A stretch of DNA of 33,003 nucleotides from Gammaproteobacteria bacterium. Its GTDB lineage: Bacteria; Pseudomonadota; Gammaproteobacteria; Arenicellales; Poriferihabitantaceae. Of this stretch, positions 28,639 through 33,003 are shown in pieces. The stretch lies in contig WLWV01000010.1 of the NCBI GenBank assembly GCA_012103395.1, forward strand, positions 1-33,003. Direction: 5' to 3'. How positions within the stretch are numbered: position 1 is the stretch's first letter; each line of letters starts with the position of its first letter. The notes under the pieces are model-generated. The model did not search any database. It was given only the letters and a program-made list of their open reading frames with translations, and was not told the origin of the DNA. The translations under genes were made by a program, and so were the position numbers.

Positions 28639-30504
28639 ATGTTTAGAAGCCTGACTAATCGTGTTCTTCGGCTATTCGCTCGAAATATGTCGATATCCAC
28701 AGAGCGAATACTTTGGCTCACGCTAGAGCCCATTAGTCGATTCAAATTCGGAGTTTGCAGCGTTTTCAGTTTGGGTGTTCTGAGTGGACTTCTCGAAGGA
28801 CTGTCTGTTGGACTCATTGCATTAAGCGTGGTTGTTATCACAGGGGAAAACGAACAATGCTCTGCGCAAATTTCTGGTGTGGTCGATTTTTTAGGATTAG
28901 ATTTGTGCGTTGATTTTGACAAGGAGAGCATGTTTATTTTGCTTTTGCTGTTAGGAGCTAGTGGACAGGTTATAAAAGCGTGCGTGCAGTATTTGACACA
29001 AGTTGTTAATGCCTATTTACAAAGCAAGGTCGTTTTCTATCTCCAAACTCGAGTGATGGAGCATATCATGAGTCTTCATTATCAGAGTATCAGTCAGTTC
29101 TCTGCTGGAGATAAACAATCTCTCCTTGGCCATGCGGCGGCTCCTTCAGTGGTTTTGACAGCCATTAATTCCATCATCGTAACGAGTTGTACATTTTTGG
29201 GTTATTTCGTTTTACTCGTGGGTATGAGTTGGCAGTTATCGGTATTCTCCTCAGTCATATTGATTGTGATGTCTATTGCTATCCTGCCACTATTAAGACG
29301 GTTGGGACGAGTTGGCAAAGAAGTGACGAAGAATGGAGTAAAGTTGGCAAAAACCTCTATCGACTATCTGCTTGCTATCAAGCTGATTAAGCTTTACGGG
29401 AATGATCGAATGGTATTGTCCACGATTAAAGACATCCTTTGGAGAGGAAATAAATTAAAGCGTGATGGGGCTATTATTGTCGGTTTGTTAGCACCGTTGC
29501 AGGAAACGGTAATACTTTTCATTGGTGTTGGTGTCTTACTGGTTGGGCACTACCAAATACTTGCATCCATTTCCCAGCCGTTACCTACTCTATTGGGATA
29601 CGTTATGGTTTTATATCGCTGTGGCGGACGGTTTGCTGAGTTGAATATTATTCGAGCACAATTAGCTAAGGTGGCACCGATGCTCGGGTATGTGGCAGAA
29701 TTTCTACGTGTAGATGATAAACGTTTTCAAAGAACAACAGGAATAGAAATTCCTAACGACTGGAAGGCAATTACTTTGGATAAAGTTTGTTTTCGGTACA
29801 GCGAAAAATCAGAAGGGGTTATCAATGATGTGTCGTTGACTATCTCGCGTGGAGAGAAATTAGCCATAGTCGGTCGATCTGGATCAGGGAAATCGACCCT
29901 TATTGATCTTATAGCAGGTCTAAACGACCCTAGTGAAGGAGAAGTCAGTATCCATGAGGTCCCTTCTGGGAAAGCGTTGCCTGCATCTTGGTTTTCCTGC
30001 TTTAGTGTTGTTTCTCAAAGTGATCTAATTTTTAACGCAAGCGTTAGAGAAAATTTGTTATTTGCTAATCCGAACGCGTCTGAGGAGCAGATTATCGCAG
30101 CGTGCAAAATCGCCTATGCTCACGAGTTCATTAGTGAGATGGCGGATGGATACGACTCACCGTTAGGAGAAAGAGGGCTGAAAATATCGGGCGGACAAAT
30201 ACAGAGAATTGCGTTAGCAAGGGCTATTTTGAAAAACTCATCGGTGCTTATTCTAGATGAGGCCACTAGTGCATTAGACGTGTTATCTGAAAAAAATATT
30301 ATAAAGGCAGTGTATGGATTGGACCGTGTCAGGACGGTTTTGATGATTGCCCACCGCCTTTCTACCGTTGTAAATGCTGATCGTATCATTGTTCTGGATC
30401 GAGGTCAGATTGTGGACCAGGGGGTTCATGCTGATTTAAAAGACAGGCCGGGATTGTACAAAGAGATGTGGGATACGCAATCGAGCAATGAATGGAGTGG
30501 ATAA
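28639..30504 (+). CDS. ABC transporter, fused permease/ATPase (MsbA/PglK-like)
   Basis: N-terminal TM domain; IVGRSGSGKSTLIDLIAGL Walker A, LKISGGQIQRIALARAIL signature, SSVLILDEATSALD Walker B. Confidence 0.95.
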   Translation: MFRSLTNRVLRLFARNMSISTERILWLTLEPISRFKFGVCSVFSLGVLSGLLEGLSVGLIALSVVVITGENEQCSAQISGVVDFLGLDLCVDFDKESMFILLLLLGASGQVIKACVQYLTQVVNAYLQSKVVFYLQTRVMEHIMSLHYQSISQFSAGDKQSLLGHAAAPSVVLTAINSIIVTSCTFLGYFVLLVGMSWQLSVFSSVILIVMSIAILPLLRRLGRVGKEVTKNGVKLAKTSIDYLLAIKLIKLYGNDRMVLSTIKDILWRGNKLKRDGAIIVGLLAPLQETVILFIGVGVLLVGHYQILASISQPLPTLLGYVMVLYRCGGRFAELNIIRAQLAKVAPMLGYVAEFLRVDDKRFQRTTGIEIPNDWKAITLDKVCFRYSEKSEGVINDVSLTISRGEKLAIVGRSGSGKSTLIDLIAGLNDPSEGEVSIHEVPSGKALPASWFSCFSVVSQSDLIFNASVRENLLFANPNASEEQIIAACKIAYAHEFISEMADGYDSPLGERGLKISGGQIQRIALARAILKNSSVLILDEATSALDVLSEKNIIKAVYGLDRVRTVLMIAHRLSTVVNADRIIVLDRGQIVDQGVHADLKDRPGLYKEMWDTQSSNEWSG

Positions 30505-30582
30505 CGGAGCAAATAGCCTGCTCATCGTTGTTAACCCAGATCAATAGATTAGGAGTGATTTAGAAGCTTTGAAATATGTCAT

Positions 30583-30720
30583 GAGACCTCAGCATAACTG
30601 CTGCACTTGAAAATGCGTTGTTAAAACAAGCTAAAAATGCTCATTTATAAGTATAAGCTGCGCTTTTTCGCCTGTTTTGCCTAGCCTTTTCTTCGCTCGC
30701 GACGTTATGCTGAGGTCTCG
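30583..30720. repeat. 138-bp fold-back element with perfect 16-bp terminal inverted repeats and an imperfect inner stem; possible MITE-like element
   Basis: GAGACCTCAGCATAAC (30583-30598) is the exact reverse complement of GTTATGCTGAGGTCTC (30705-30720); inner AAAACAAGCTAAAAATGC pairs imperfectly with GCGCTTTTTCGCCTGTTTT. Confidence 0.75.
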
Positions 30721-30818
30721 TCGTATTGGGAGTTTGCAATACTACAAACAGTGTTTCACACTCAGGCGGATCGCGCACTCTCAGGAAAGTCTTAAAATGA
30801 ACTCACCAAACGAATGTC

Positions 30819-31472
30819 ATGAAGGTTTCGGTAATTATTACTAACTATAACTATGCCAGATATCTCGGCAGAGCTATCAGAAGTCTATTAGATCAGAACT
30901 ACGAGAAATCAGACTACGAGGTCATTATCGTTGATGATAATAGTAGTGACCACTCTTTAGAGGTGTTAAAAAGTTTTGGTGACTTAATCCGAACAATCGA
31001 ACTAGAGACGAATGTTGGATTGTCCGAAGCCCGTAATATTGGAGTGCGCAACGCTCGGGGGCAGTATGTTGTTTTTGTCGACGCAGATGACTATGTCCAT
31101 AGCGATTTGCTATGGGTGCAACAACAGTTCCTCAGTTATAACCATCAGTTTGGAGCGGTCTCTGTTGATTATGTGTTGGTGGACGAATCGGAAAATCATG
31201 TTGAAAGAATCAACGCTGAACAAGTGCCGATTGCTTGTGGTATTATGTTTCGTCTCGACTCCCTTGTTAATATAGGCTTATACGACAAGAAGTTTCGAGC
31301 CCATGAAGAACGGGACCTAAGGATACGGTTTCAGGAAAGGTTCGAAGTCTACAATATCATTCTTCCCCTTTATCGATATCGCCGGCATGAGTCGAATTTG
31401 ACAAATGATCAAGAAAAAATGTCTGTATATTCACAGCTGTTATCTGATAAACACGGTCTTGAAAAACCATAG
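30819..31472 (+). CDS. GT2 family glycosyltransferase (short)
   Basis: VSVIITNYNYARYLGRAIRSLLDQNYEKSDYEVIIVDDNSSD, YVVFVDADDYVHSDLL. Confidence 0.92.
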   Translation: MKVSVIITNYNYARYLGRAIRSLLDQNYEKSDYEVIIVDDNSSDHSLEVLKSFGDLIRTIELETNVGLSEARNIGVRNARGQYVVFVDADDYVHSDLLWVQQQFLSYNHQFGAVSVDYVLVDESENHVERINAEQVPIACGIMFRLDSLVNIGLYDKKFRAHEERDLRIRFQERFEVYNIILPLYRYRRHESNLTNDQEKMSVYSQLLSDKHGLEKP

Positions 31473-31491
31473 CTAATTGCTTCCTCTCAAA

Positions 31492-32550
31492 ATGATTGAA
31501 TTTGAACAGCTGTTGAATGCCCAAAAAATAGGGCAGATACCCGACCCCTATTTGATTGCGGAAGCTGGAGTGAATCATGAAGGTTCAATGGATTTGGCAA
31601 AACAACTTATCGATGAAGCACAAGAAGGTGGCGCTAATGCCATTAAGTTTCAATCCTACAAAGCACATCTAATTGCTTCCAAAAATAGCCCCGCCTATTG
31701 GGATACTTCTAAAGAAAAGGCGAAAAATCAATATGAACTCTTTAAGAGATATGATGCTTTTTGGAAACCAGAATATGAGGAACTGAAACGACATTGTGAG
31801 CAAGTAGGTATTGAATTTATGTCTACCCCTTTTGATCTTGAGTCAGCCAACTTTTTGGATGAATTGGTTTCAGTTCACAAAATATCTTCTTCCGATATCA
31901 CGAACCAACCCTTATTAGAAAGTATCGGAAGTAAAAAAAAGCCAATTCTGCTTTCTACAGGAGCAGCAACAATATCCGAAATATCGCGTGCAGCAAGCTT
32001 CCTTGAGAAGTACGGTGCACCGGTATGTTTGATGCATTGTATCTTGAACTATCCAACACCAGACAAAAATGCAAATCTCGGTATGATCGTTGATCTTAAA
32101 AACAGGTTCCCTAATACGCTAATTGGTTACTCTGATCACACACTTCCTGGGGATATGGAAAATTTGCTATTAGCCAGTATGCTTGGCGCAAGCGTCCTTG
32201 AAAAACATTTTAGCCATGATAAAACCCTGCCAGGGAATGACCATTACCATGCAATGGACATGACGGATCTTAAACACTTCAAAGCTAGAGTAAGGCGAGC
32301 TCAAGAAATCATTGGATCTTATGAGAAAACACCGCTTAGCGAAGAAGGAGAATCTAGGAAACAGGCTCGACGAAGCCTAGTTTCAGCTCATCCCATCGCC
32401 ATAGGGGAGACTATTACTAAGGAATCACTAATATCAAAACGACCCGCTCATGGTATTTCACCATTCGAAATAGACAAGATAGCTGGGACTAAGGCGAAGA
32501 TTGCGATAGAGGAAGACACGATAATTAGTTGGGATATGCTGTCAGTCTAG
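31492..32550 (+). CDS. neuB: N-acetylneuraminate synthase (NeuB) family nonulosonic acid synthase with C-terminal SAF domain
   Basis: LIAEAGVNHEGSMDLAKQLIDEAQEGGANAIKFQSYK, EFMSTPFDLESANFL, KISSSDITNQPLLE, LSTGAATISEI, C-term SLVSAHPIAIGETITKESLISKRPAHGISP. ORF opens at 31477. Confidence 0.93.
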   Translation: MIEFEQLLNAQKIGQIPDPYLIAEAGVNHEGSMDLAKQLIDEAQEGGANAIKFQSYKAHLIASKNSPAYWDTSKEKAKNQYELFKRYDAFWKPEYEELKRHCEQVGIEFMSTPFDLESANFLDELVSVHKISSSDITNQPLLESIGSKKKPILLSTGAATISEISRAASFLEKYGAPVCLMHCILNYPTPDKNANLGMIVDLKNRFPNTLIGYSDHTLPGDMENLLLASMLGASVLEKHFSHDKTLPGNDHYHAMDMTDLKHFKARVRRAQEIIGSYEKTPLSEEGESRKQARRSLVSAHPIAIGETITKESLISKRPAHGISPFEIDKIAGTKAKIAIEEDTIISWDMLSV

Positions 32551-32732
32551 TGACAAAAAAAGCGCACAGGGTTGGATCCTTGACCCTAAGGTATCATCAG
32601 GAATTCGTTGGGGTCTTCTCTGTGATATTGATGCGATACTGTTCGGCTTTTAGGGGCTTGATCTTTTCAGTAGTGGTGAGAGAAGCAATGGGGTTGAAAC
32701 GGTTGCTTTCTAGGGCCTGCAGTTTTCGCTAG
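32550..32732 (+). pseudogene. Probable decayed gene remnant, N-terminus faintly resembling polysaccharide pyruvyl transferases
   Basis: GTG start overlapping the neuB stop; VTKKAHRVGSLTLRYHQEFVGVFSVILMRYCSAFRG resembles the xIGILTLxxHxNYGGxLQAYAL opening of that family, then loses similarity. Confidence 0.35.
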
Positions 32733-32909
32733 ATACCTGACACGAGTCTGTGTTGGGAACGCGCAGATTCGTCAGTGAAATGGGAATTCCAATCTAGAAA
32801 AGAAAATAGTATCGAAAAATACATAAGCAAAAGTCCATTCGGCAAAACCCTATTTATCGCGTAACCCAAAAATGCTTAGATTGTGCAACCCTACGTCTGT
32901 AACTTCGGT

Positions 32910-33003
32910 TTAGTTTGAGTCATTATTGTCGTTCCACACGATATATCGCTTGTCGGCATTGCTCCATTCATCGTCAATCTCAACGAGAATGGCACTGACA
33001 AGC
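32910..33003 (-). mobile_element. C-terminal end of an IS256-family-like transposase, truncated by the window edge
   Basis: Minus-strand translation LVSAILVEIDDEWSNADKRYIVWNDNNDSN* resembles the conserved C-terminus of IS256-type transposases (LV.A.L.E.DE.W......Y). Confidence 0.65.

Noticed and set aside
30583-30720. Possible integron attC (59-be) site, from GCATAAC...GTTATGC ends
   Set aside because: Core does not fit RYYYAAC/GTTRRRY, no matching inner L boxes, and no integrase or cassette array nearby.
1-33003. CRISPR arrays, tRNA or rRNA genes
   Set aside because: No regularly spaced direct repeats, tRNA-like cloverleaf or rRNA motifs noticed; absence judged by eye only.

Overview
The window is almost entirely a surface or exopolysaccharide biosynthesis locus, apparently gammaproteobacterial (judged by gene content only). 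Nearly all genes are on the + strand and many overlap or abut (ATGA-type junctions). It encodes GT2 and GT4 glycosyltransferases, four or more multi-pass GT-C/PMT-like or uncharacterised membrane proteins, a Wzy-like membrane protein, an AsnB-type amidotransferase, a polyprenyl glycosylphosphotransferase, a TviB/WbpA-like nucleotide-sugar dehydrogenase, a UDP-glucuronate-epimerase-like SDR, a PglK/MsbA-like ABC transporter and a NeuB-family synthase. The best candidate for something undescribed is the block 6598-10063. A YvcK/CofD-like domain is fused to a polyprenol-phosphate-sugar-synthase-like GT2 domain, followed by a beta-PGM-like HAD protein and a sugar-1-P nucleotidyltransferase-like protein. 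Other points of interest: a decayed GT2 pseudogene (about 5914-6500), a C9 tract at the 5' end of a GT2 gene, a 138-bp fold-back element with perfect 16-bp inverted repeats (30583-30720), a probably decayed gene after neuB, and an IS256-like transposase C-terminus running off the right edge. Functional calls come from motif recognition only; no searches were run.
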